Positions 35,152-43,714 of a stretch of DNA of 64,000 nucleotides are shown one piece after another. The position numbers and the translations under genes are program-made. A model generated the notes under the pieces. That model saw only the letters and a program-made list of their open reading frames with translations, made no database searches and was not told where the DNA came from. Source of the stretch: Rhodosalinus sp041365695 (GTDB lineage: Bacteria > Pseudomonadota > Alphaproteobacteria > Rhodobacterales > Rhodobacteraceae); contig NZ_JBGFSJ010000006.1 in NCBI RefSeq assembly GCF_041365695.1, forward strand, positions 1-64,000. The letters are read 5' to 3'. Position 1 is the first letter of the stretch, and the number at the start of each line of letters is the position of its first letter.

Positions 35152-37959
35152 TCAGTGCGCCTCGGCCCAGTTTGCCCCCTGCCCCGCGTCCACGACGAGC
35201 GGCACGTCGAGCCGCACGGCGGGTTCGGCCGCGGCCTCCATGACCGTGCGGGCAGCGGCGACGAGATCCGCCTCGGCGCCTGCCTCCACCTCGAAGAGAA
35301 GCTCGTCGTGGACCTGCAGGAGCATCCGCGCGGGCAGTCCTTCGATCGCCCCGGGCATCCGCACCATGGCGCGCCGGATGATGTCCGCCGCGGTGCCCTG
35401 AATCGGCGCGTTGATCGCGGCGCGCCGGGCGAAGCCCGCCCGCGGGCCGCGCGCGTCGATCTCGGGCGTGTGGATCACGCGGCCGAAGAGCGTCTCGACC
35501 CGCTTGTGCGCCTTGGCGAAGGCGACCGTCTCGTCCATGTAGTCGCGGATGCCGGGGAACCGCTCGAAGTAGCGGTCGATGAAGCCCTGCGCTTCGGACC
35601 GCGGGATCCGCAGGTTCCGCCCCAGCCCGAATCCCGAGATGCCGTAGATGACCCCGAAGTTGATCGCCTTCGCCTGCCGGCGGATCTCGGGGGTCATGTC
35701 CTCCAGCGGCACGTCGAACATCTCGGATGCCGTCATCGCGTGAATGTCGAGCCCGTCGCGGAACGCCTGTTTCAGCGCGCCGATGCCCGCGACATGGGCA
35801 AGGATCCGAAGTTCGATCTGGCTGTAGTCGAGGCTGACCAGCACCTTTCCCTCCTCGGCCACGAACGCCTCGCGGATGCGCCGGCCCTCCTCGGTGCGCA
35901 CGGGGATGTTCTGCAGGTTCGGATCGGTGGAAGCGAGCCGCCCCGTCGCCGCGCCCGACTGGACATAGGAGGTGTGCACGCGCCCGGTCTCGGGATTGAT
36001 GTGCTCCTGCAAAGCGTCGGTGTAGGTGCTCTTCAGCTTCGAGACGGCGCGCCAGTCGAGCACCTTGCGGGGCAGCTCGTGCTCCATGGCGAGATCCTCG
36101 AGCACCTCGGCGCCGGTGGCGTAGGCGCCGGTCTTGCCGCGCTTGCCGCCCTCGAGCGACATCTTGTCGAAGAGGATCTCGCCCAGCTGCTTGGGGCTGC
36201 CCACGTTGAAGGTCTCGCCCGCGAGCTCGTGGATCTCTTCCTCGAGCGCCGCCATCTTCTGCGCGAAGGCCCCCGACATGCGCGAGAGCGTATCGCGGTC
36301 CACCTTGATTCCCGCCATCTCCATCTCGGCGAGAACGGGCACGAGCGGGCGCTCCATCCGCTCGTAGACGCGGGTGACATGCGCGACGTGAAGCTGCGGC
36401 CGGAACAGCTGCCAGAGCCGCAGCGTGATGTCGGCGTCCTCCGCGGCATAGGCGGTGGCGCGGTCGATGGGCACGCGGTCGAAGGTGATCTGGCTCTTGC
36501 CCGAGCCGATCAGCTCCTTGATCGGGATCGGCGTGTGGGAGAGGTAGCGCTCGGACAGCGTGTCCATCCCGTGCCCGTGCAGACCGGCGTTCATCGCGTA
36601 GGACATCAGCAGCGTGTCGTCGACGGGCGCGACGGAGATGCCGTACCGGGCCAGGATCTTGGCGTCGTATTTCATGTTCTGCCCGATCTTGAGGATCGCG
36701 TCGTCCTCCAGGACGGGCTTCAGCGCCGCGAGCGCGTCCGCCATCTCCACCTGGCCCTCGGCCAGCGCGTCCGAGCCGAAGAGATCGCCCGAGGCCTCGG
36801 CCTTGTGGGCGAGCGGCAGGTAGGCCGCCTCCCCGGGCGCGAGCGCGAGCGAGACGCCGACAAGCTCCGCGCGCATGTCGTCGAGGCCCGTCGTCTCGGT
36901 GTCGAGCGCCAAGTAGCCCTGCGCGCGGGCGCGGTCGAGCCACGCCGAGAGGGCGGCTAGATCGCGGATGCACGCGTAGCTTCCGGGCTCGAAGCCCGCG
37001 GTCTCGGGCGCGTCCTCGCCCTCCGACGGGTCGGCGCCCCCCGGGTTGGTGTCGGGGATCGCCGGCGGCTCGACGCCCAGCGCCTCGGCCACGCGCCGGG
37101 TGAGGGTCCGGAACTCCATCTCGGAGAGAAAGCCCAGAAGCGTCCCGGCGTCGGGGTCGCGCAGCTCCAGCTCGTGCGGGCCGACCGCGAGGTCCATGTC
37201 GCGGTCGAGTTCCACCAGCTTCTTCGAAAGCCGGATCTGGTCGGCGTGCTCGATCAGGGTCTGGCGGCGCTTGGGCTGCTTGATGTCCTCGGCCCGCTCC
37301 AGCAGCGTCTCGAGGTCGCCGAACTCGTTGACGAGAAGCGCGGCGGTCTTCACCCCGATACCGGGCGCGCCGGGCACGTTGTCGATGCTGTCGCCCGCGA
37401 GCGCCTGCACGTCCACGACCTTCTCGGGCGGCACGCCGAACTTCTCCTCCACGCCCTCGCGGTCGATGCGGCGGTTCTTCATGGCGTCGAACATCTCCAC
37501 GCCCTCGCCCACCAGTTGCATCAGGTCCTTGTCGGAACTCACGATGGTGACGCGGGCGCCGGCGTCGCGCGCGCGGCAGGCCAGGGTGGCGATGATGTCG
37601 TCGGCCTCGAAGCCCTCCATCTCGATGCAGGGGATGTTGAAGGCCTCGGTCGCGCGGCGCGTGAGCGGGATCTGCGGGCGCAGGTCCTCGGGCATCTCCT
37701 CGCGGTTGGCCTTGTAGGCGTCGTAGAGGTCGTTGCGGAAGGTGTGGCTGCCCTTGTCGAAGATCACCGCGAGATGCGTCGCGGCGTCCGGCCCCTCGTT
37801 ATTGGAGATGTAGCGCTGCAGCATGTTGCAAAAGCCCGCCACGGCGCCCACCGGCGTCCCGTCCGACCGGCGGGTGAGCGGCGGCAGCGCGTGGTAGGCC
37901 CGGAAGATGAAGGCCGACCCGTCGATCAGATGCAGATGATGGCCCTTGCCGAAACTCAT
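35152..37959 (-). CDS. polA: DNA polymerase I
   Basis: This 935-residue family-A polymerase works in Okazaki-fragment processing and repair. In order: the 5' nuclease domain (LIDGSAFIFRAYHALPP start, VVDVQALAGDSIDNVPGAPG), a 3'-5' exonuclease domain with the DTE motif (LALDTETTGLDD) and the polymerase domain (motif A SLDYSQIELRILAH, motif B RRQAKAINFGVIYGISGFG, motif C QVHDELLFEV). All three activities look intact. The start at 37959 opens MSFGKGHHLHLIDGS. The end lies 85 bp past the Usp start. Confidence 0.97.
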   Translation of the reverse strand: MSFGKGHHLHLIDGSAFIFRAYHALPPLTRRSDGTPVGAVAGFCNMLQRYISNNEGPDAATHLAVIFDKGSHTFRNDLYDAYKANREEMPEDLRPQIPLTRRATEAFNIPCIEMEGFEADDIIATLACRARDAGARVTIVSSDKDLMQLVGEGVEMFDAMKNRRIDREGVEEKFGVPPEKVVDVQALAGDSIDNVPGAPGIGVKTAALLVNEFGDLETLLERAEDIKQPKRRQTLIEHADQIRLSKKLVELDRDMDLAVGPHELELRDPDAGTLLGFLSEMEFRTLTRRVAEALGVEPPAIPDTNPGGADPSEGEDAPETAGFEPGSYACIRDLAALSAWLDRARAQGYLALDTETTGLDDMRAELVGVSLALAPGEAAYLPLAHKAEASGDLFGSDALAEGQVEMADALAALKPVLEDDAILKIGQNMKYDAKILARYGISVAPVDDTLLMSYAMNAGLHGHGMDTLSERYLSHTPIPIKELIGSGKSQITFDRVPIDRATAYAAEDADITLRLWQLFRPQLHVAHVTRVYERMERPLVPVLAEMEMAGIKVDRDTLSRMSGAFAQKMAALEEEIHELAGETFNVGSPKQLGEILFDKMSLEGGKRGKTGAYATGAEVLEDLAMEHELPRKVLDWRAVSKLKSTYTDALQEHINPETGRVHTSYVQSGAATGRLASTDPNLQNIPVRTEEGRRIREAFVAEEGKVLVSLDYSQIELRILAHVAGIGALKQAFRDGLDIHAMTASEMFDVPLEDMTPEIRRQAKAINFGVIYGISGFGLGRNLRIPRSEAQGFIDRYFERFPGIRDYMDETVAFAKAHKRVETLFGRVIHTPEIDARGPRAGFARRAAINAPIQGTAADIIRRAMVRMPGAIEGLPARMLLQVHDELLFEVEAGAEADLVAAARTVMEAAAEPAVRLDVPLVVDAGQGANWAEAH

Positions 37960-38083
37960 GGGGAAGCCTCCCGCCCGTGCAGTCGCGCCCTGTCTTGCCA
38001 CGCAGGGCGGGCGGGCGCCAGTGGCGCGGCCTTGCGGCCGGCCCGCGCCACCGGACGGAGCCGGCAACGCCGCGCCGGGCCGC

Positions 38084-38278
38084 TCAGCCCTCGCCAGGCG
38101 CCTCGGTGAAGTCGCGGTGAACGTATTTCGCGTCGCAGTAGCCGCATTCGACCCAGCCGGTGTCGCGCGGGATCTGCAGCCAGACGCGCGGATGCCCCAG
38201 CGCGCCCTCGCCGCCGTCGCAGGCGACGCGCCAGCGATCGACGATTTTCGTCTCGGGCGGCTCGAAGGTCATCGGCAT
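38084..38278 (-). CDS. zinc-finger (zf-CHCC, NDUFS6-like) small protein
   Basis: This 64-residue protein carries the CHCC zinc site C-x8-H-x14-C-x2-C, seen as ACDGGEGALGHP and VECGYCDAKY. It resembles the C-terminal domain of the mitochondrial complex I subunit NDUFS6, whose alphaproteobacterial homologues attach to complex I. The start at 38278 has AGGAG close by. It is divergent from the ABC ATPase gene with 82 bp between. Confidence 0.85.
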   Translation of the reverse strand: MPMTFEPPETKIVDRWRVACDGGEGALGHPRVWLQIPRDTGWVECGYCDAKYVHRDFTEAPGEG

Positions 38279-38360
38279 GACGGCTCCTGACGGTTGTAGG
38301 CGCGCGGCGCCTCGACTAAGGGCAGATATGCGCGATGAGCGAGGCAGGGACAAGGGCGAC

Positions 38361-39296
38361 ATGGCCGGCAACGCGATCGAGATCGAAGGGCTGACGAAGA
38401 CCTATGCGGGGGGGCGCGGCGCGGCGCCCAAGCACGCGCTGCGCGGCGTCGATCTCGCGGTGCCGGAAGGGTCCGTCTTCGGCCTTCTGGGCCCCAACGG
38501 GGCCGGCAAGTCGACGCTGATCAACATCCTGGCCGGGCTGGTGCTGAAAACGGCGGGCCGGGTCGCGATCTGGGGCTTCGACCAGGACGTGAACCCGCGC
38601 CAGTCGCGCGCCGCGATCGGGGTGATGCCGCAGGAACTGAACCTCGACCCGTTCTTCACGCCGCGGGCGCTGCTGGAGGTGCAGGCCGGGCTCTACGGCG
38701 TGCCGAAATCGCAGCGTCGCACCGCCGAGATCCTTCGCCTCGTCGGGCTCGAGGACAAGGCCGAGGCCTATGCCCGCACGCTGTCGGGGGGCATGCGCCG
38801 GCGGCTCCTGCTCGGCAAGGCGCTCGTCCACGATCCCCAGGTGCTCGTCCTCGACGAGCCCACCGCGGGCGTGGACATCGAGCTGCGCCAGATGCTCTGG
38901 GCCAATGTCCGGCGGCTGAACGAGCAGGGGATGACGATCATCCTGACCACCCACTACCTCGAGGAGGCCGAGCAGATGTGCGACGAGATCGCCATCATCC
39001 ACGAGGGCCTCGTGGTCGCCCATGACAGCACCCCGGCCCTGCTGGCGCGCTTCGACGCCAAGACGCTCGTGGTCCAACCCGATGGCGAGGTGCCGCGCCT
39101 GCCGGAAGCGGAGGGCGTGACGGTGGAGCGCCGCGCCGACGGCGCGCTCGCGCTGAGCTACCAGACCCGGCGCACGCAGGCCGGGGCGGTGCTGGACGCG
39201 GTGCGCGCGGCGGGCATCTCGATCCGCGACGTACGCTCGGAAGAGCCCGACCTGGAGGACGTGTTCCTGTCGCTCACGCGCACCCGCGCGGAGTGA
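38361..39296 (+). CDS. ABC-2-type transporter ATP-binding protein
   Basis: This 311-residue ATPase has Walker A (GPNGAGKS, residues 44-51), the signature LSGGMRRRL, Walker B (VLVLDEPTAGVD) and switch His in TTHYLEEAEQ. It belongs to the CcmA/DrrA/NodI-like exporters. A C-terminal domain (about 215-311) follows. No ABC-2 permease is adjacent: the next gene is a convergent HIT gene 12 bp away. The partner must be elsewhere. AAGGG lies just before the ATG; an upstream in-frame ATG at 38328 is possible. Confidence 0.9.
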   Translation: MAGNAIEIEGLTKTYAGGRGAAPKHALRGVDLAVPEGSVFGLLGPNGAGKSTLINILAGLVLKTAGRVAIWGFDQDVNPRQSRAAIGVMPQELNLDPFFTPRALLEVQAGLYGVPKSQRRTAEILRLVGLEDKAEAYARTLSGGMRRRLLLGKALVHDPQVLVLDEPTAGVDIELRQMLWANVRRLNEQGMTIILTTHYLEEAEQMCDEIAIIHEGLVVAHDSTPALLARFDAKTLVVQPDGEVPRLPEAEGVTVERRADGALALSYQTRRTQAGAVLDAVRAAGISIRDVRSEEPDLEDVFLSLTRTRAE

Positions 39297-39308
39297 CGCG
39301 CCGCGCGG

Positions 39309-39680
39309 CTACTCCGCGCGCGCCAGCATCCGGCCGAGCGGACGGCCGGCGAGGACGTGCACGTGGAGATGCGGCACCTCCTGCACGCCGTCGCGGCCCG
39401 CGTTCGAGATGAGGCGGAAGCCCTGCTCCTCCACGCCCTCCATGCGGCAGACTTCGCCCACCGTGCGGACGTAATCGACGATCTCCGCCTCCGACGCTTC
39501 CTGCGCGAAGTGGTCGAAGGACACGTAGGGGCCTTTCGGGATCACCAGCACATGCACCGGCGCCTGGGGCTGGATGTCGCGAAAGGCGAGGCTGTGCTCG
39601 GTCTCCATCACGGTGTCGTTGGGGATCTCCCCGCGCAGAATCTTCGCGAACACGTTCTGGTCGTCGTAGGCGTAGGCCAT
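39309..39680 (-). CDS. HIT-family nucleotide hydrolase (HinT-like)
   Basis: This 123-residue protein has the HxHxH catalytic motif in HLHVHVLAGR near the C-terminus and the N-terminal NVFAKILRGEIP block. HinT-type enzymes hydrolyse nucleoside phosphoramidates. The start at 39680 is preferred over 39701, which would overlap the upstream gene. It lies 10 bp after the GT14 gene on the same strand, so it may be co-transcribed by position only. Confidence 0.92.
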   Translation of the reverse strand: MAYAYDDQNVFAKILRGEIPNDTVMETEHSLAFRDIQPQAPVHVLVIPKGPYVSFDHFAQEASEAEIVDYVRTVGEVCRMEGVEEQGFRLISNAGRDGVQEVPHLHVHVLAGRPLGRMLARAE

Positions 39681-39690
39681 CCCCGTCCCC

Positions 39691-41268
39691 TCAGTCGGCA
39701 AACAGATGCTGGGTGCGCGCGATCTCTAGCGCCTGTGCGTCGCCGATCGCAAGGAATTCCGCCAGCGGCCGGGCGTTGGCCTCGGGCGGGTCGTTCTCGC
39801 GCAGGCGGTAGTGATGCGCAAAGCCCGCCTCGCGGATGCGGTCGCTTTCGAAGGCGATCTCGTTGCGGATCGTCGGCAGCAGCCGTTCCAGCGTCTCACG
39901 CGGCGTGCGCGGCCCGGCCAGTCCGACACGCATCGCATGTCCGACGAGATAGGCATCGGTAAAGGCGCACTCGATCTCCAGGATCCGCGTGACCGAGCGA
40001 TCGCGGCCGAAATCCAGCATGAGATCGAGATCGGCGGGATCCATGCACACCACGAGCCGGTCGGCGCCGTGATAGTCGAACAGCATCCGCATCAGCGCGC
40101 GGCGGTGGCGATGGCGCTTTTCCATGCTTTTCTGGATGCCGCCCAGATCGGGCAGTTCGGCGGTCTCCTCGTTGAAGAGATACTCGGCGCAGGGCAGGTT
40201 CGTCATCTGCCGAATGCGCCCGACGAGGCGCTTGGCGACATGCCATTTCTTGCACACCACGATCAGCAGCTCGCGCTCGTGGCCGAGCGTGCCCTCTGCC
40301 TCCCAGAAGCGCGGCGCGAAGCGCCGGCCGATGCGGCCGCGCCCGGTGAGGAACCTGTAAAGGCTCCGCCCCTCGTCCGAGATCTGGAACTCGGTGCCCT
40401 CGGAGGCGTAGAGATGGCCGAGCCGGCGCTTCAGATCGCGCGCCTCGGGGCTGATCTTGCGGGCGAAAAGCGCATCCTGGCTCAGCAGCAGGTCGTAGTG
40501 GTCGTTGTAGAAGGTGACCGGCACCCCGTAGTCGGAGAACATGAGAAAGGTCAGCGTGCGGCTTTCGATCTCGGTCTCGGGCACGAGGTGGCGCACCAGC
40601 GTCTGGAACGTCGTCTCGTCCGGGATCCATGTGGTCCGGAAGAAGCGGACGACGTCGGGCCGCCCGGCCAGGAACCCCAGGATCGCCTCCACCGTGCGGC
40701 GGCGCAGGCACCACCACTGGCTGCCGATCATCATTTCCAGGTCGGCGGGCACGCGCCGCGCCAGCCCGAGGCGGCGCTGGATGTCGAGCGAGGCGTAGAA
40801 CAGCCGCTTCTGCCGGCGCTCGTTGAACCAGTGCCGGTAGATCAGCCGTTCCTCCCTGATCCCCGTCCGGATCCAGTCGGAGGCGAAGAAATCGACGCTT
40901 TCGATGTAGTCGGCGTCGCGCGCGTCGAGGAAGGCATGGGCGTATTCCGCCGACTTGATCGCCATGCAGTCGCCGGACAGCATGTAGAAATGCGTGGCCT
41001 CGGGAAAGGCGCCGAGCGCGGCCTCGACCGCGTTGAGCGTCGCCTGAACCAGCGACCATTCCCCCCAGCCACATCTGACCCGCCGTTTCGCAAAGGTCAC
41101 GGCGGGGTTGTCGCGCAGCGCGGCGCGAATGCGCGCGAAATGCCCGGGATCCGCGCGCGCGTCGAGGTGGATGGCGATGCAGTCGCCCGCGGCCGTCAGC
41201 CGCTGCGCCTGCTTGACGATCGCGTCGGGATCCTTGTGGCAAAGAAGTATGAACGCGATCCTGGCCAA
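39691..41268 (-). CDS. GT14 glycosyltransferase (core-2/I-branching type) with DUF5928
   Basis: This 525-residue protein has an N-terminal GT14-like domain (residues 1-about 270: IAFILLCHKDPD, FYMLSGDCMAIKS, MIGSQWWCLRR, TTWIPDETTFQTL) and a C-terminal DUF5928-type domain that includes LLIVVCKKWHVAKRLV. GT14 enzymes add beta-1,6-linked N-acetylglucosamine or xylose; the acceptor here is unknown. No signal or membrane segment is evident. The start is a TTG at 41268 chosen by family similarity (MARIAFILLCHKD is typical); the upstream frame to 41463 is unconserved. It is divergent from a sulfotransferase, suggesting a sulfated glycan. Confidence 0.82.
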   Translation of the reverse strand: MARIAFILLCHKDPDAIVKQAQRLTAAGDCIAIHLDARADPGHFARIRAALRDNPAVTFAKRRVRCGWGEWSLVQATLNAVEAALGAFPEATHFYMLSGDCMAIKSAEYAHAFLDARDADYIESVDFFASDWIRTGIREERLIYRHWFNERRQKRLFYASLDIQRRLGLARRVPADLEMMIGSQWWCLRRRTVEAILGFLAGRPDVVRFFRTTWIPDETTFQTLVRHLVPETEIESRTLTFLMFSDYGVPVTFYNDHYDLLLSQDALFARKISPEARDLKRRLGHLYASEGTEFQISDEGRSLYRFLTGRGRIGRRFAPRFWEAEGTLGHERELLIVVCKKWHVAKRLVGRIRQMTNLPCAEYLFNEETAELPDLGGIQKSMEKRHRHRRALMRMLFDYHGADRLVVCMDPADLDLMLDFGRDRSVTRILEIECAFTDAYLVGHAMRVGLAGPRTPRETLERLLPTIRNEIAFESDRIREAGFAHHYRLRENDPPEANARPLAEFLAIGDAQALEIARTQHLFAD

Positions 41269-41391
41269 ACCTGCGCGCCGCCCCCCCGTGTCCGCTCCCG
41301 GTTCCGACGTTGATACCGCCGAAGCCGCGCCGGAGAAACAGTGTTTCCCGGCGCTTCGGCGCGATAGGTTCTTTCCCTGTTTCGCCGCCTC

Positions 41392-41403
41392 GCGGTATAC
41401 CGC
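41392..41403. promoter_or_regulatory. palindrome with TATA core between GT14 and sulfotransferase
   Basis: GCGGTATACCGC is a perfect 12-bp palindrome in the divergent 197-bp region. Because it is symmetrical, TATACC reads as a -10-like element in both directions. It could be a shared operator or overlapping divergent promoters. Confidence 0.4.
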
Positions 41404-41465
41404 CAGACAGGCAGGGCCCGAAGCGGCTGACGGAGGCAGGACCCATCGGCTTTCCAGGCACATGG

Positions 41466-42263
41466 ATGACCGAAAGCGGCAGCGTGGTCTACCGCGTGGT
41501 GCCGAAATGCGCGTGCTCCACGATCGGGCAGATCCTCTACTACTCCGATCACGGGCGCTACTATGACGGCGACATCCACGACGCGACCGAGGGTCTGCAC
41601 AAGTGGGCGCAGCCGGAAAGCCAGCCGCGCATCGAGGAGACGGTGAGGGCGCGCGGCGCGGTCGCCTTCACCTGCGTGCGCAATCCCTACAGCCGGATCC
41701 TGTCCTCCTTCTTCGACAAGATCTGCGGCATCCAGCGCAACGGGCGGCGCTACCGCGGCAACCTCGTGCCCACGGTGATCCAGAAATATGGGATCGAGGT
41801 GGGCGGCGCGGACGGCTGGCAGGAGTTCGACCAGATCAAGAGCTTCCGCCGCTTCCTGCTCTTCGCCCGCGACACGATCCGCTGGAAACGCCCGATGGAG
41901 CCCGACATCCACTGGTCCGCCGTCTCGGGCCATGTCTCCACCTTCATCCTGAACGGCGGACGCTACGACCGCATCTTCTGGACCGAAAGGTTCGACGAGG
42001 GGATGCAGGCGGTTCTCGACGCGATAGAGACGCCCCACCCCGTCGATCTGGCGCAGGTGCCGCGCTTCAACGAAAGCTCGGGCCACGGCCCGCAGCGCCT
42101 GCACCCGGTGGAGGACTACTTCGACGATCTGTCGATGCACCTCGTCTACGAGATCTACAATCGGGATTTCGAGCTCTTCCGCTACGATTTCGAGAACCCG
42201 GCCAACCGGATGCCCGTGGGAGAGATCGACCTCGAGGAGGTGCACGCCAAGCTCGGCGAGTGA
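41466..42263 (+). CDS. sulfotransferase family 2-like protein
   Basis: This protein (265 residues from the ATG at 41466) has the 5'-phosphosulfate-binding loop VPKCACSTI and the 3'-phosphate strand region FTCVRNPYSRILSSFF. These mark carbohydrate sulfotransferases that use PAPS. The start is uncertain: conserved-looking residues extend upstream (PIGFPGTW), and the best ribosome site (GGAGG, 41432-41436) stands 8 bases before an in-frame ATC at 41445, not before an ATG. It is divergent from the GT14 gene, which suggests that both act on one polysaccharide. No signal peptide is visible. Confidence 0.75.
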   Translation: MTESGSVVYRVVPKCACSTIGQILYYSDHGRYYDGDIHDATEGLHKWAQPESQPRIEETVRARGAVAFTCVRNPYSRILSSFFDKICGIQRNGRRYRGNLVPTVIQKYGIEVGGADGWQEFDQIKSFRRFLLFARDTIRWKRPMEPDIHWSAVSGHVSTFILNGGRYDRIFWTERFDEGMQAVLDAIETPHPVDLAQVPRFNESSGHGPQRLHPVEDYFDDLSMHLVYEIYNRDFELFRYDFENPANRMPVGEIDLEEVHAKLGE

Positions 42264-42290
42264 GCGGCACGGCGCGGGTTCCGGTGCAAC

Positions 42291-42308
42291 GTGAAACTTT
42301 TGTGAAAT
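42291..42308. promoter_or_regulatory. Pho-box-like direct repeat upstream of pstB
   Basis: Read on the minus strand the 18 bases contain two TTTCAC units with 11-bp spacing. They match 14 of 18 positions of the E. coli Pho-box consensus. The orientation is opposite to pstB transcription, which weakens the case. It lies 80 bp upstream of the pstB start. Confidence 0.25.
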
Positions 42309-42388
42309 CCGCGGGCGCGTGACCCAGATCAATCGCCCGTCGGACGGCGCCGGGCACCCTCCTGCTCATGCACGAACGGGAGGACGAC

Positions 42389-43207
42389 ATGTTCGACCAG
42401 AACGGGGCCGCGGACCGGCCAGACGGAAATGCGCGCGACAACGCCGCGCCGATCATCGAAATACGCGATCTGAACCTTTGGTACGGCGACGGCACGCACG
42501 CGCTGAAAGATATGAGTTTCGATCTCTACCCGCGCGAGGTCCTCGCCTTCATCGGGCCCTCGGGCTGCGGCAAGTCCACCATGCTGAAGGTTCTCAACCG
42601 GATGCACGACGACACCCGCGGCGTCCGGATCGAGGGCAGCGTCTTGATGGACGGGCACGACATCCACGCGCGCGACGTCGATCCGCCGCTTCACCGGCGC
42701 CGATTCGGCTGGGTCGCGCAGAAGCCCAACCCCTTTCCCATGAGCATCTGGGACAACGTGGCCTACGGCGCGAAGATCCACGGCCTGACCGGCAGTCGCG
42801 CGGAACTCGCCGACCATGTTGAGGACTGCCTGCGCCGCGCGCATCTCTGGGACGAGGTGAAGGATCACCTGCGCGACCTGGAAGCCACCGACCTGTCGGG
42901 CGGCCAGCAGCAGCGCCTCTGCATCGCGCGCGCGCTCGCCACCATGCCCGACGTGCTCCTGATGGACGAGCCCACGGGCTCCATCGACCCGATCGCGACC
43001 CAGAAGGTCGAGGATCTTCTGTTGGAGATCAAGACGCGCCATGCGGTCGTGGTCGCCACCCACTCGATGATGCAGGCGCGCCGGGTGGCCGACCGCGTGG
43101 CCTACTTCCATCTGGGCGAACTGCGCGAGATCGCGCCGACCGAGATGATGTTCAGCGCCGCGCAGGACCCCGAGGCTCGCGCGTTCATCAAGGGCAAGTT
43201 CGGCTGA
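42389..43207 (+). CDS. pstB: phosphate ABC transporter ATP-binding protein (orphan)
   Basis: This 272-residue ATPase resembles PstB of the high-affinity phosphate importer. Walker A is GPSGCGKS (56-63), the signature is LSGGQQQRLCIARAL, and Walker B and D-loop read LLMDEPTGSIDPIAT. The FGWVAQKPNPFPMSIWDNVAYG stretch is characteristic of PstB. No pstS, pstC, pstA or phoU is near, so it either serves a permease encoded elsewhere or a non-phosphate system. GGGAGGAC precedes the ATG at 42389. A Pho-box-like repeat lies upstream. Confidence 0.85.
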   Translation: MFDQNGAADRPDGNARDNAAPIIEIRDLNLWYGDGTHALKDMSFDLYPREVLAFIGPSGCGKSTMLKVLNRMHDDTRGVRIEGSVLMDGHDIHARDVDPPLHRRRFGWVAQKPNPFPMSIWDNVAYGAKIHGLTGSRAELADHVEDCLRRAHLWDEVKDHLRDLEATDLSGGQQQRLCIARALATMPDVLLMDEPTGSIDPIATQKVEDLLLEIKTRHAVVVATHSMMQARRVADRVAYFHLGELREIAPTEMMFSAAQDPEARAFIKGKFG

Positions 43208-43226
43208 ACCCTGGCGCCGGACGGCG

Positions 43227-43682
43227 TCAGAACCGACCGAACGTCTCCGCGAGGATCGCGCCGAGGCCCGCCGCGTCGTCCAGGCCGAAGGCGGCGGGGC
43301 GGTCGCTGTCGATGTCGAGAACGGCGATCAGCCGGCCCGCGCCGTCGTGGACCGGCAGCACGATCTCGGACCGGGTAGAGGAAGAGCACGCGATATGGCC
43401 CGGGAACGCCTCCACATCATCCACGATCTGCACCTCGCCGGTGCGGGCCGCGGCACCGCAGACGCCCCGGTCGAACGGGATCGTCAGGCAGCCGTGCCCG
43501 CCCTGGTAGGGGCCGATCTTCAGAAGCCCGGGCTCGGTGACGCGGTAGAATCCCGTCCAGTCGAAACGCGCATCGGCGTGGTGGATCTCGCAGGCGAGCG
43601 TCGCCATCAGCGCCACCGGGTCCGTCTCGCCCTCCGTCAGCGCCGCCACCGTGCGGGCGAGCTCCGCGTAATCAACCGTCAT
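43227..43682 (-). CDS. msrC: free methionine-(R)-sulfoxide reductase (GAF domain)
   Basis: This 151-residue GAF-fold enzyme should reduce free methionine R-sulfoxide. The family Cys positions appear as GVCGAAA and GHIACSS, with the conserved SEIVLPV and VLDIDSD strands. WTGFYR near the N-terminus is a further family mark. It converges with pstB and is 32 bp downstream of a thiolase start on the same strand, so a shared transcript is possible. Confidence 0.85.
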   Translation of the reverse strand: MTVDYAELARTVAALTEGETDPVALMATLACEIHHADARFDWTGFYRVTEPGLLKIGPYQGGHGCLTIPFDRGVCGAAARTGEVQIVDDVEAFPGHIACSSSTRSEIVLPVHDGAGRLIAVLDIDSDRPAAFGLDDAAGLGAILAETFGRF

Positions 43683-43714
43683 CGGTGGCCTCCCCTCGCT
43701 TGCCGTGTCGGCGA

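Noticed and set aside
42291..42308. Firm assignment as a PhoB-activated promoter
   Set aside because: The box faces away from pstB and has four mismatches, so it is listed only as a weak candidate.
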